This document shows positions 47,314 to 58,692 of a DNA stretch of 64,000 bases, in pieces. Every line of letters begins with the position of its first letter. The stretch's first letter is position 1. Below the pieces are notes generated by a model. The model was not told where the DNA came from. It did no database searches and saw nothing but the letters and a program-made list of their open reading frames with translations. The position numbers were made by a program, and so were the translations under genes. Origin of the DNA: Megamerina dolium (taxonomy: Eukaryota; Arthropoda; Insecta; Diptera; Megamerinidae). The stretch lies in NCBI GenBank assembly GCA_963854835.1, contig OY978526.1:76728418-76792417 (forward strand). The letters are read 5' to 3'.

Positions 47314-47850
47314 TAATAGCCTAGACAGATGGCAGCGTAAATCCGGATTAACGATTTAATTCGAATTAACTCGGGCATTAACTGCAGCTAACTGAGAATT
47401 AACTGTACGAGTTAATCCTCAAAATTAAAGAAGATTAGAGCAATTTTTGATGGCAACACTGCGTGAAAATTTTCTATTGTGAATTTTTCTCGATCCATTT
47501 TACAAAATATTAGGTGTGTTCTCTAACAAAAAACTTGCAACTATTATTAACAGTTTTCAACATGAAAAGCGTTGGCGAATAAATAAATCCAGCTGTCAAT
47601 TATGAAATGTGAATGTCAATTTACACGTTTCTGATAGTTTTCAGTTCACGTACTTCTTGTAGATTTTCTCATATCGAGAGTGACAGATGACAGATGATTG
47701 ATAGTGATAGTAATGTAATTGAGCAGACCTAATAAAACAGCAATCAGCCGTTTAGTTAATCCGCAATACTGCCGTCTGTCAGATTAATATTTTATTCGGA
47801 TCAAGTGCGCCGTTAATCCGGATTAACGCTGCCGTCTGTCTAGGCTATAA
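47314..47850 (-). mobile_element. Non-autonomous TIR element, copy 2 (inverted)
   Basis: A 537-bp relative of the element at 37591-38112, in opposite orientation. Ends are TAATAGCCTAGACAGATGGC and, on the other strand, TTATAGCCTAGACAGACGGC. One TTAATCCGGATTAA palindrome is perfect (47813-47826); the other has decayed. Shared interior blocks include 'tggcaacactg', 'tttctattgtgaattttt' and 'tcatatcgagagtgacag'. No coding capacity. Confidence 0.85.
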
Positions 47851-48369
47851 AACAAAAGTGCGCTGTGCATGCCAAATAATTTTTAATACTTTTACATCGA
47901 TCAAAATTGAAAAACTAGACGGTCTTTTAAATTAAACTTTATTCTGCCTGTTCAAAAATTTGAAAAACAAATTGTTGTTTTCTTAATAATTTTCAGCCAT
48001 TTTCAAAAAAAAAAGAGAGCCAAAACAACGTTATTCTGGCAACGCCAGCTCTTACCTAGCTAAACTTGTTTTCATTCAAAATAATAAAAACATTATTAAC
48101 TAAATTAAAACCAAAACAAATAGAAAAAATTCGCGTGACGTCCAACACTTTACTTTAGCCATTGAGTGTTGAGGTTCATAATTTCTTTTTCAATTTCAAG
48201 GCAATATATTGCTTGGACATGCAGTCACATACATATTAAAACGAGTTCATAAAATATCTATAATAATCTCGTGTAATGTGTGACATTAACCTGTACACAA
48301 TAATGTTGTAACGTGTGACATTCACCTGTATAATATATGTATGTATTATGTTGTATATACTGGGAATCA

Positions 48370-48550
48370 AAAAAAAAAAATTTTTTTGCAATAATATCGA
48401 AACCGCCACTATTGCAATTTTTCTTTTCGGCAATAATGGTAAAATGTTTACAATAGATATATAAGAAAAATATATATATTTCGACATTAATTAAATTTTT
48501 TTTTGCAATAATGTCGAAAAATTGCAAATGTTTCGACATTATTTTATTTA
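48370..48550. repeat. Cluster of TTGCAATAATGTCGAAA-type motifs, copy 1
   Basis: The motif GCAATAATGTCGAAA and its reverse complement recur at least five times in degenerate form (for example about 48388, 48426, 48480, 48513, 48535). A second cluster occurs at 63020-63265. The pieces are both direct and inverted, so folded structures are possible. Confidence 0.6.
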
Positions 48551-49234
48551 ACCACCAACGGGGAAAATTTTAAAAACTAAGCTTTATCTCTCTTTTTCCC
48601 TTTCTCTCCCCCTCTCTCTCTTGCTCTCTCTCCCTCTCTCTCTCTCTCTGTCACTCACACTCTCTTTTTTGCTATCCTCCAACAATAAAACATGATTCAT
48701 TATAATCGAAATAAGAGCGAAATTCGAAAGAATCTCGCTTTATAAATTTCACCACAGCTCCTGTGGTGTCATCATTAATATCGTATGATCATTTATTGCT
48801 GTAGACATTCTTAAAATATTTATTTTTATTTTATTTTTTTTCGACACAACTCTCATCACCATCACAACAACAATCAAAGACAATTTTCAATTAATTCATT
48901 TCCATAACAAATATATTTTGTGGGCATATATTTCTTGTTCTTCTTCAAGGTTGGTTGGTTTTTAGATTGCCTACAATTTAAAATGAATTTATACATATAC
49001 TTCAATAAACACATACATATGTATAGATGTATTGTACACCCATTCATACATTGGCTTTCAAATGTAATCAAAACCGAAAATTAGGTGCCACAAATAGCAT
49101 TACGCATTTTCCAATGCGTTCATTTTGTATTTAGGGGCTAGGGAATATTTATTTTAGATATTATAGATATTTGTAAGCACTTTACGGAATCACTAAAGAT
49201 ATAACAAAGTGTATACATATATTCATCCTCTACT
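48551..49234. other. Non-coding stretch with CT-rich tract
   Basis: A pyrimidine-rich CT tract lies at about 48587-48665. The remainder is AT-rich with no recognisable gene. Confidence 0.55.
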
Positions 49235-49247
49235 AACCCTACTATGA

Positions 49248-50208
49248 GGCCGCAGGACATCCTCCATAAGAGGGTGACGGGTGTGACAATCCCGCGGCTA
49301 CCCTAGTCAACAACCCAAATCTAAGGTGGAACAGCCGATATGCCGATAGATGCATGGCCGTGGGGGTGCTCGGTAATTAATATGCGAACTTTGAATACCT
49401 GCTGCCCTTCTGTTTTATGCTAGGCTTTTCCCTTGTCAATCTGGCTCTATCAAGGGTGACTTCTACTACCAGACTACTCGTGCGCGACACCTACATGCCA
49501 AAGGGTTCAAAGGAGCGCGCATTCTTTTTTACTCAGACAGCCAAGCTGCCATCAAATATCTCTTCTCATGGGAGTTCTCTTCAAAACTAGTCACCGAATG
49601 CTGACTTCCTTTCTGCCCAGAACCTTTGTGCGGTATAAGCTATGATAGAAAAACATTATCATGACTAATACCTAATACAATGGACAAATTCGACAGGTCT
49701 CCGCCCTCATCAGATTTGATGCTGCTTTTGACAGAATTAGTCTTAGCAGAACAAGTTTACGCCTAATCTCTGAGGACATAACTGGTTAAAATACCACCCT
49801 CACAAAATGGGACTATCCTCTGACACGGAGTGTAGACTCTGTCTGGAGGAGGATGAAACATCGATCCACATCTTTTGCGAATGCCCGGCCTTGGCCAGGC
49901 TTTGCCTCAAACCCTTTCAGCTGAGTTTCCCTAACACCAGCTTCAATCATCAAATGTTCGACAAGATCAATTCTATCTTTCATCACAAAAGGTAGAGGAG
50001 ATTCTATTGTCATAGACGGGCTTGGGTACAAAATATCTCGTTTGGTCGCAGTGCCCGTAACACTTGTGGTTGGCCCTCAGAGGTATCAGCCATAGGGCTC
50101 ATACCCTCTAACAGACCTTGGTCTGGTTTCGCGTGGTCCACTTGATGAACAAGGATTATGTCTTGCTCCAATGTAATGCTCTCTTTTGATTGATTGATTG
50201 ATTGATTG
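49248..50208 (+). mobile_element. Internally deleted RNase H-class LINE with 13-bp target duplication
   Basis: A 961-bp insertion is flanked by a perfect AACCCTACTATGA at 49235-49247 and 50209-50221. The 3' end is a (GATT)n tail at about 50187-50208. Inside are LFYSDSQAAIKYLFSWEFSS (RNase H, near 49530-49590), an abrupt junction to PEPLCGISY, and a 62-codon frame MGLSSDTECRLCLEEDETSI with HIFCECPALARL, the Cys-rich motif after RNase H. The first 160 bases are GC-rich, non-coding and look like a 5' UTR. It is non-autonomous. Confidence 0.9.
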
Positions 50209-50479
50209 AACCCTACTATGAACCCAATGATTTAATATGTTTGTCTGTCTCTTCTGGTTCATCGCACGCGTGCTTTATTAAACATTGAGATATCTCGACG
50301 AAATGTGGTACGAAGTATCCAGAGTTAATGGGTTTGAACGCAAAAGAAAATGGGCTCTATCGGAAGACTACCACGACCACGTGGATTAATTAAAGCAATT
50401 AGTGACGGATTTTTACATATTTAAAACCATCATAACTGCATTGATATTTCATCTAGGGCAATCATATTTAGTACATGGA

Positions 50480-51204
50480 TTCAAATTTCATATTTCGTAA
50501 GAAACTCGTAGAAATCGACGAGCCATTACCATTATTTCATATCGCACCCATACAAAATCATTACTTTTACCTAGTAAAATAATGTCGCCATATTCAACTG
50601 AAAAACAAATCTGAGATGGTCATGTTTGGTGTGCATGACCACAGTTCTGTGGTTAAGAGTTTAGTGCAAAATGGGCGTACTACGCCCAATATTTTATATA
50701 GCTCCCATACCTGTAGTTGCCTTAAAAATTGCTGCATGGCAATCATTTTTTTGTATACAAATTTATATTTTATTAGTTAAATAATTACTAAAAAATGAGC
50801 ACTCCACGCCCACTACTTCATATAGCCCCCATACAAAGTCATTACTCTGACCAGCTTGATGATTCTTCTACATTCTTCTTAAAAATTACCATGAGACAAT
50901 TAATTTTTGTATGCGAGTCTATTTTTCAATACTAAAATGTTTACTGAAAAATGAGCATGCCACGCCTACTATTTTATATAGCTCCCATACAAAGTTATAA
51001 TTTCGACAGATTCAATTATCCCTCTATAATATCTTAAAAAACTATTGTAACATAATCATTTTGTCTGTGGGAGTTCATAATTTACCCGTAAAAAAATTTA
51101 ATGAAAAATAAGAACGCCACGCCTACTATTTCGTATAGCTCCCATGCAAAGTCATTATTTTGTCTCATTGAATGATGTCCCTATAATATCCTTAAAAATA
51201 GTGA
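50480..51204. repeat. 157-bp-period tandem repeat array
   Basis: Five units share 'tagctcccatacaaagtcat' at about 50547, 50703, 50825, 50983 and 51140; spacings are 156, 122, 158 and 157, so one unit carries a deletion. Other unit boxes are 'gagcatgccacgcctactat' and 'ccttaaaaattaccatg..aatcattttttgt'. The array stops at the LINE fragment. It shares only the short 'cacgcctac..cccataca' theme with the 150-bp family and is treated as separate. Confidence 0.85.
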
Positions 51205-52025
51205 CAGTTAATGCTGGTTCCAAGATAGACAAAGTTTCTTACTACTTCAAAAGCGTAGTTGTCAACAGTGACGTGCTGTCCAAGACGCCAGAACTCTTTC
51301 TTTGTTGACGCTAGATACTTCGTCTTACCCTCGTTCACCGTAAGACCCATCCGACGCGACTCTCTTTCCAACTCTGAGAATGCTGCACTGACTGCTCGCG
51401 TGTTCATGCCGATTATGTCAATATCGTCGGCATACGCTAACAACATGACACTTTTGTTGAAGATAGTGCCATTCTGACGTAGATCAGCAGCTCGTATTAT
51501 TTTCTCCATAATAAGATTGAAGAAGTCGCACGATAACGAATCACCTTGTCTGAAACTCCGTTCGCTACTAAACGGTGCGGAGAGGTCCTTCCCAATTTTC
51601 ACTGCACAACGGGAGTTATGCAGTGTCATTCTACAAAGTCGAATCAGCTTTGCAGGAATACCGAACTCAGACATTGTTGCGTAGAGGTAATCCCTTACCG
51701 GACTGTCGAAAGCGGCTTTATAATCAACAAATAGGTGGTGTGTGTCGATCTGTTTTTCTTGGGTCTTCTCCAGCATTTGGCGCAGTGTGAAAATTTGGTC
51801 GATGGTAGATTTACCAGGTCTCAAGCCACACTGATAAGGTCCAATCAGGTTGTGGAGCATGGGCTTCAATCTTCCTTTTTTATGCACAGGACAGAGAACA
51901 CTGAGCCTCCAATCATCAGGCATGCTTTCATCCGACCATATTCTGTTTATGAGCTGGTGCATGCAGGCGAGCAGCTCATCGCCTCCGGTCTTAAACAACT
52001 CGGCAGGCAGGCCGAAAAAAATCAA
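51205..52025 (-). pseudogene. LINE reverse transcriptase, long open fragment
   Basis: A 277-codon frame on the minus strand encodes the core of a non-LTR reverse transcriptase. In order: GLPAELFKTGGDELLACMHQ, VLCPVHKKGR, IGPYQCGLRPGKSTIDQIFT, HHLFVDYKAAFDSPVRDYLY (first catalytic Asp region), FRQGDSLSCDFFNLIME, LLAYADDIDIIGMNTRAVSA (YADD catalytic site), VNEGKTKYLASTKK and VDNYAFEVVRNFVYLGTSIN. Compared with the family, about 27 residues are missing in frame between HKKG and RLKP. Both ends are truncated, so it is a dead but little-decayed fragment. Same family as 43951-44590 and 12320-13770. Confidence 0.88.
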
Positions 52026-52029
52026 ATCA

Positions 52030-53300
52030 AAAAATCAAAAAATACTAAAAGTTAAAAAATACCAAGATGTAAAATTCTAACCTAAAGTACACTAAATCCA
52101 CAGAAATGGGCGTAATCTGCCCATTTATTTGTGTCATCGGTTTAGTCCATCTGAAATAATTTTATTGATTCTATTTTTATATTATCCCTCTCACACCCAA
52201 GAACACCTTTCATTATCCTTCTTGTTATTTATTTTTGCATCACCGCACAGTACTTTATCTATTTGTTTTTATATCTTCACTTTGACTTGTACTACTGTTG
52301 TTAGTTACCAATTACTACTTACTAATTCGCTTTCACTCAATTAATGTAATTACTTGAAGAGCAAACAGAAATACTACAAAAAAAAAAAAACAAAAAGACA
52401 GCACAAAAAAAAGATTCAGTTTTTGTGTACAACATTTTTGCATAGACAATCAAACATCCCCCTGCAAACACACACGCGCACACACACATACATACACACT
52501 CAATATACTTATTTATGAAGTGGGTACTATAAGCTTCATTAAATGGAATTTATAAAAATTCATCGCCTTCAAAATAATTAGTAAGAGTAAGTGGGTAGTA
52601 GATGGAGAAAATAAAGAGATTAAATACACATACACATATGCATATACCAATATATATATATATGCATGAATTTCTATGTACTCCCACAATAATATTGTAT
52701 TATAGTCAATTAGTACGAAAAACAACTCAAGCATTATTATCAACAACAAAAACAACTGTCGACATCATCTACACACACATACATACAAAAGTCCTTGACT
52801 GTTTTTTTTTTTCATTATCCTTTTTTCCTAGTGAATGAAACGAAAGTAAATTCCAATTTAATTCAATTTACACGCCATGGTTGTAACAATAGCTTACGAC
52901 ATGTTTTCTTTTTACCAACTTAATTAAGCGAGATGCCAAGCATAAAAGTAACAAAATCTCACAAATAATTGGTTTGCCAACAACTACAACAACAAAAGGA
53001 CGAACTAGCATTTATACTTAGATACATGCTTGTATGTACAACCCAAATACTATCATACCCTGAATGAGATCTACTACACAATTCTCACGACCAAAAATAA
53101 GCAACGCAACAAAAAATACAACTTCAAAGCAATTGTCCCTGAAGTTAAAAAGTGAAACAACAAAAAATTGGATTTTTTCCTTTCCGTTTTGCATAAAAAC
53201 AACTACAAAAAAGCGGCGATAAAACAACATAAAAAGCTGAAAAATGAAAAGATACGATAATATGTAGATAAAAGCATTCGTTGTCATTATTGCATGAAGG
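52030..53300. other. AT-rich non-coding stretch
   Basis: Contains A-runs near 52377-52391, a CA-type run near 52468-52500 and TATATA near 52650. No exon or element is recognised. Confidence 0.6.
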
Positions 53301-53489
53301 AAATGTTCAATTACTGCCTACCAAAAGACCAGTTCTCTGGTACTCCAAAAGTAAATACAGTGTTGAAATTTTAGAGTGAGAGAGAGAGAGAGAGAAATTT
53401 GCAAATAGACGTTAGAAAGTCGTATTCAGATGATAACTTCGAATATCTCTCATACAAAAAAAGCATGCTTCCATATATGTTTTCTAGCT

Positions 53490-53870
53490 TCCATTTTTCA
53501 GGCGGAAGTCCACGCCTTAGAGCTACCTGTCAGAGAATGTCTACGTAGGAGCACTCGAGGAACCAACATATGCATTCTTTCAGACAGTCAGGCAGCTCTA
53601 AAATCACTAATGAATTTCTCTTTCCAATCTAATTTGGTCTGGGAATGCTTCAAACTCCTCAATACCTTAGCAAAGAGGAACTCTGTGACTCTATTTTGGG
53701 TACCGGGACACGAGGGAAATGCAGGCAATGAAATGGCAGATTCACTGAACAAAAAGGGCGCACACACTCCTTTCATAGGCCCAGAACCTTTCTGCGGAGT
53801 AAACAGTAGCTTTATGAATAACTTAATATGTGAAAAGGAAAAAAGTAGTCTAACCGATTACTGAAGAGTC
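53490..53870 (+). pseudogene. LINE RNase H domain, well preserved fragment
   Basis: A 144-codon frame carries an almost complete RNase H domain: AEVHALELPVRECLRR (active-site Glu), ICILSDSQAALKSLMNF (Asp), TLFWVPGHEGNAGNEMADSL (His and Asp), followed by the PFIGPEPFCGVNSS linker and a stop at 53862. The first active-site Asp would lie upstream and is lost, so it is a fragment. It is inserted in the 150-bp array, near the 'atatgttttc' box of a unit. No tail is seen. Confidence 0.82.
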
Positions 53871-54344
53871 CAAACAGGCGTGCGGCATTCGAAAAGATTA
53901 ATTAATCCTGAACATATTAATACATAATCTTGAACCTCTGCTGAACCTTGAAATCTCACAAAAATATAGTGTTATCGATCTGAAACTCGGTGTATTATAT
54001 TTTCACTTACTGCCTACCAAAAGACCAGTACTCTGGCAATGCACGAGTAAATACAGTGTTGAAATTTGAGACACAGAAATTTGGATGTTAGAAAGTTGTA
54101 ATTAGTCTCATAAAAAAAAAGTTTGCTTTCCAACTTTTCGTACAAAAATATAGGGTTATCGATCTGAAACTTAGTTTATCAGATTAGATTTATCAGAGAA
54201 CGCATATATCGTAAAACTCACGCCTATTTTTCAAACAAAAGTATACATTCATGTGTGTTTTCAAATTTTTCGCATGAAAATTTACAGCTCTGGTATTGAA
54301 GCTCAATACATAAGGTTAGTTTTATCAGAGAAAAATTATATTCA

Positions 54345-54805
54345 AAATGTTTGGTATGGATCATGAGCTGGTGGCATCATTGGACCGTACTTTTTCAAAG
54401 ACGACGAAGGCAGGAACGTTACTCTGAATGGCGATGGTTACAAACGTTTTTTTTTTTTTTTTTTTGCCCAAAATGGAAGAGCTGGACTTGGCTGACATGT
54501 GGTTTCAACAATACGGTGGGCCAATTGAGAGGCGAGTTCGGTGAACAGTTAATTTCACATTTGAAGCCAATCAAATGGCCGCCTAAATCGTACGATTTAA
54601 CGCCTTTAGACTATTTTTTGTGGGGCTCATATCTATAGCGTTAAGCCCGCAATGGTTGACGCACTGGAAGCCAATATTGAAGAATTTATTCGAGAGATAC
54701 CGACCGATATGTTGGAGAGAGTATGCCAAAATTGGACTCAGCATATGAACCATTTGAGGCGCAGCCGGGGTCAACATTTACATGAAATCATCTTTAAACA
54801 TTCCA
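54345..54805 (+). pseudogene. Mariner-like transposase fragment inserted in the repeat array
   Basis: Plus-strand pieces are GGIIGPYFFKDDEGRNVTLN, a T-run of about 18 bases (54450-54467) within the gene, MEELDLADMWFQQYGG (second catalytic Asp changed to Tyr), a deletion, then GEFGEQLISH and SYDLTPLDYFLWG (third Asp region), and MLERVCQNWTQHMNHLRRSR with RGQHLHEIIFKH. It belongs to the same group as the 15.6 and 28.0 kb elements. No terminal repeats are visible. It splits one 150-bp unit. Confidence 0.8.
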
Positions 54806-55680
54806 TTGTTTGAAAAAGAGCGTAATCGAATTAAACCCACGTCTAATTCTCATACAAAAGTATACTTTCGTATGCGTATTTTCACACTTTTCACACGTAA
54901 ATCTACAGTTCTGGAATTGAAACTCGGTACATTAGGTTAATTTTACCAGAGAACAAATATATTCAAAAATAGGCGTTATCGGAAGATAATATCACCTATC
55001 TCGTATACAAAAATATGTTTCCGAAGGCATGTTTTTACAATTTTTGCACGAAAATCTACCGTTATGCAACTGAAACTTGACACATGAGATTAGTTTAACC
55101 AGAGAACTGATATATTTGAAAATTGGCATAATTGAATGAAACCCACATCTATTTCTTATACAAAAGTATACTTTCGTATGCGTATTTTCACACTTTTCAC
55201 ACGTAAATCTACAGTTCTGGAATTGAAACTCGATATATACGGTTCATTTTACCAGAGAACAAATATATTCAAAAATAAGCGTTATCAGATGATAATATCA
55301 CCTATCTCGCATACAAAAATATGTTTCCGAAGGCATGTTTTTACAATTTTTGCATGAAAATCTACCGTTATGCAACTGAAACTTGACACATGAGATTAGT
55401 TTAACCAGAGAAGCGATATATTTGAAAATTGGCGTAATTGAATTAAAATCACACGGACCTCTCATAGAAAAGTCAGCTTTCATATGTTTGTTTCCACATT
55501 TTTTGAAGGAAAATATTAAGCAGTGGAACTAAAAGTATTGGTACATACAATTTATTCACTAATAAATAGATGAACGTAAAAATGGGCGTTATTTGAGGGA
55601 AACCGCACCTAGCTTTCATACAAAAATATGTTTTCTTATGTATATTTTCACATTTTTTCGCCGGAAACTACAAGATTATG

Positions 55681-57560
55681 GTTTGAAACACACATTTTTG
55701 TTTTTTTGCTCGAAAATATTAAGCTATACGCTATGTCAAATAGAACATGTTGATTTTTTTTTTTTAATAATCTTTGATTTTGGTATTTACAAACAGAAAA
55801 TTGCCATTACCACAATAGTACAGGTTCATCCTCTGCAATTGAAATTCACAATAACAATAATATGAATACTACTACTACATATTTATATGATAAATTTTAT
55901 AAAAATAGTGATGAGGTAATGTATGCTCTCAAGGCAAAACAGAAACATAAACAACAACATCATTATTATTGCTGTTTTTAACACCCACATAAAACTTTAA
56001 TCCTTAAAATAATAATGATGATGATTGTGATGATGATGATGATAATAATGATGATGATGACTGCTGCTGCTGCTTCAATGAAATATTAAGGTATATCTAT
56101 ACACTCCCACATGTGATAGAGATATCAGATAAAAATATCATTGAATGTTTCATTCAATCACCTTTACATATGCATATTTACATAGTGTGTGGGTGTATGT
56201 ACGCAAAATGGTGAATACATAAATGATCATAGTCATTATTGTGATGCACATGTATGTACATACAAAAATGTTCTCTGTTTTTTCTTGTTGCTTTTCCACT
56301 CCAAACAACGCCCTTTTGAAATCATCATAGTCATATGTACGTATGTAGTCGGCCACACAAACTCATATATATGCATATACGTATATACATATATACAAGC
56401 GGCTAACGGCCTTTCTTCAATTTCACCTCTTAGCGTCGGCGACGGAGACACAATTGGCGATGATTCCTACCTACATCACACCACTGATCAGCTGACACAG
56501 AACAAGAGAGGGAGAGAGAGAGAGAAAAATATGTGTGCGTGTGGGAATAAGACTGAGACCACACACATATACAAACACATACGCATACACGAAAATTTCA
56601 TTGAGAAAAAAGTTTCCCCGAAAACAGTTACGGTATATTGTTGATACTATCATGCCACAAATATAGACATTCCCTCCATTTCGTTTATATGAAAATTTTC
56701 CATTTTGTGTACATATTCGGTTTTATTGTTTTTGTTTTGCTTCGCATTGCTGTATTCGGTTTCTGTTTTGTTGCATTATTATTATTATTATTATTAACGG
56801 TTCATTGTATTTTAGGTTTCAACAAAGCAGCGTTAGCGATTGAAGCAAGCAGAATGTGAATGTGTGTCCTTGAAATTTTCATTTCATTTGATGTTTATTC
56901 ATTGTATTGTTGTAGTAGTAGTTCTTGTTGTTGTTGTTGCTGTATTTTCAACATGTTGATATACACATGTCTGCATATACATATTTCTTAGTTACTCTTA
57001 CGACAATGATTGTTGCTGTTGGGCTAGGCCCTATATATGGATGTGTAGGCGTATGAGTAACATTTTCGTTTTCTACTATATATTTTTTATTTGGTTCCAG
57101 CAACATATATGTATATGTTTAATATGTGATTGTTATTAGAATGAATTAAATATTTTACGTGGGATGACGACATTATTTATTTTCATTTTTTTTTTTCTTT
57201 TCTTTTGGACGATCTTATCGTTCTTATCCTTTTTATATATAATATATAATACAATTTTACGATTGGGTGGGGGTGGTATTTATTCTTATACGTTGAATTA
57301 CTAATATTAATTAATAGCAATTATGCATCAGTTTGTATCCATACAAGAATATATGGTGTAAATGTATGCATCGATATTAATAGCAACATTGCTAATTGAA
57401 ATGTTCAAGGGACGCGAAATTAAACAAAAAGAAATTAATAATAATAATCATGTAATACTAACATTGTTGTAGTTGTAAAAGGTGCCATTACTTTTGAATA
57501 TATTTTTATAAAATCTTGTAAATATAAGGTCTAGTAAAAAGAAATCCATTATTTTTGCAT
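55681..57560. other. Non-coding stretch with GAT/ATG microsatellites
   Basis: GAT-type repeats lie at about 56017-56062, with a CTG run just after. A GC-richer patch at 56400-56510 is discussed as a finding. A GA repeat is near 56508-56526 and a TAT repeat near 56774-56795. No supported exon. Confidence 0.55.
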
Positions 57561-57601
57561 TAAATTGAAGGTGTTATTTAGTATAGTTAGAATGATCCGA
57601 T

Positions 57602-58550
57602 TTAGGTCAAATATGCACCGTTTTGTTCGACAACGTGTTGCCATTTTGAAGGTAATTTCATAATGCCACATTCATAGAAACCCTCGTCCTTATTGGAAAT
57701 AAACTGGGACAGTCGACTTTCACAAGCTTCTCTTGAGGTGAATTTTTCACCAGTAAAATCATTCGCCATAGACAGGAACAGTTAGTAATCACTTGGTGCC
57801 AGGTCCGGACTATAAGGTGGATTCATAAGAACCTCCCAACGAAGCTCCCGGAGCTTCTGGCGAATCACTTTAGATGTGTGTGGCCTGGAGTTGCCCTAAT
57901 GGAATACAATTCCTCTCCTATTGGCCAACGCTGGCCGCTTCTGGGGGATTGCTTCCTTCAGACAGTCCAATTGTTGGCAGTACAGGTCCGAATTAAGAGT
58001 TTGGCCGTAGGGGAGCAGCTCATAGTAGATGATTCCCTGCCAATCCCACCAAACACATAGCAAAACCTTCTTGACCGTCAATCCTGGCATGGCCACCGTT
58101 TGCGCCGGCTCACCGCGATTCGACTACGACCGTTTTCGCTTGACGTTATCGTAAGTGACCCATTTTTCATCACCAGTAACCATCCGCTTCTGAAATGGAT
58201 CGATCTTGTTGCGATTCAGCAGCGATTCGCTGATGGAAATTCGGTCCATGAGGTTTTTTTTGAGTTAACTCGTGTGGCACCCATACATCGAGCCTCTTTT
58301 TGTATCCAGCCTTATTTAAATGGTTCCAAACGTTATTTTGTGCAATGTTTAGCTCCTGGGCAATAGAAACAGTGCTTATATGACGGTCAGACTCGACGAT
58401 TTCCATTATTTTATCGATATTTTCGACAATTGGCATTCCAGAGCTTGGTGCATCTTTGACATCAAAATTACCGGAACGGAATCGACGAAACCAAAATTGC
58501 ACGTGATTGGCTGTTACTATTCACATTTTCAGCACATTTGATTCGCATTC
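57602..58550 (-). pseudogene. Mariner transposase, Hsmar2/irritans-like
   Basis: On the minus strand the order is VQFWFRRFRSGNFDVKDAPS, the HTH region HISTVSIAQELNIAQNNVWN, RLDVWVPHELTQK (linker), RMVTGDEKWVTYDN (first Asp), VLLCVWWDWQGIIYYELLPY, YCQQLDCLKEAIPQKRPALA, then the second catalytic site, which is destroyed: the expected QDN reads stop-Gly-Asn (stop at 57896-57898). PYSPDLAPSDY (third Asp) and QNGAYLT with a stop at 57602-57604 end it. Several frameshifts. Similarity to Hsmar2 is from memory of the family. No clear terminal repeats. Confidence 0.85.
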
Positions 58551-58692
58551 AGATTTGATTCGTAAAATAGTACTTCACAATCAATTTTAATCCATTTCAT
58601 TTATAAATAAACATAGTCGTCATATAATATCGATTTGTCTAGTCTCAAATAGAAATTCAATCGATTTTCTTCTGTGCATAGACTTTTGATTA

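Larger units (their letters stand above)
53305..55680. repeat. 150-bp tandem repeat array, third cluster with dimer pattern
   Basis: Degenerate units show the 'tcatacaaaagtat' landmark near 53450, 54105, 54235, 54855, 55007, 55157, 55307, 55463 and 55617. From 54830 to 55430 the units alternate in two types (A-B-A-B, landmark followed by 'actttcgtatgcgtattttc' or by 'gtttccgaaggcatgttttt'), giving a dimer period of about 300. Two transposon fragments interrupt the array. 'actgcctaccaaaagaccag' recurs at about 53313 and 54009. Confidence 0.88.
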
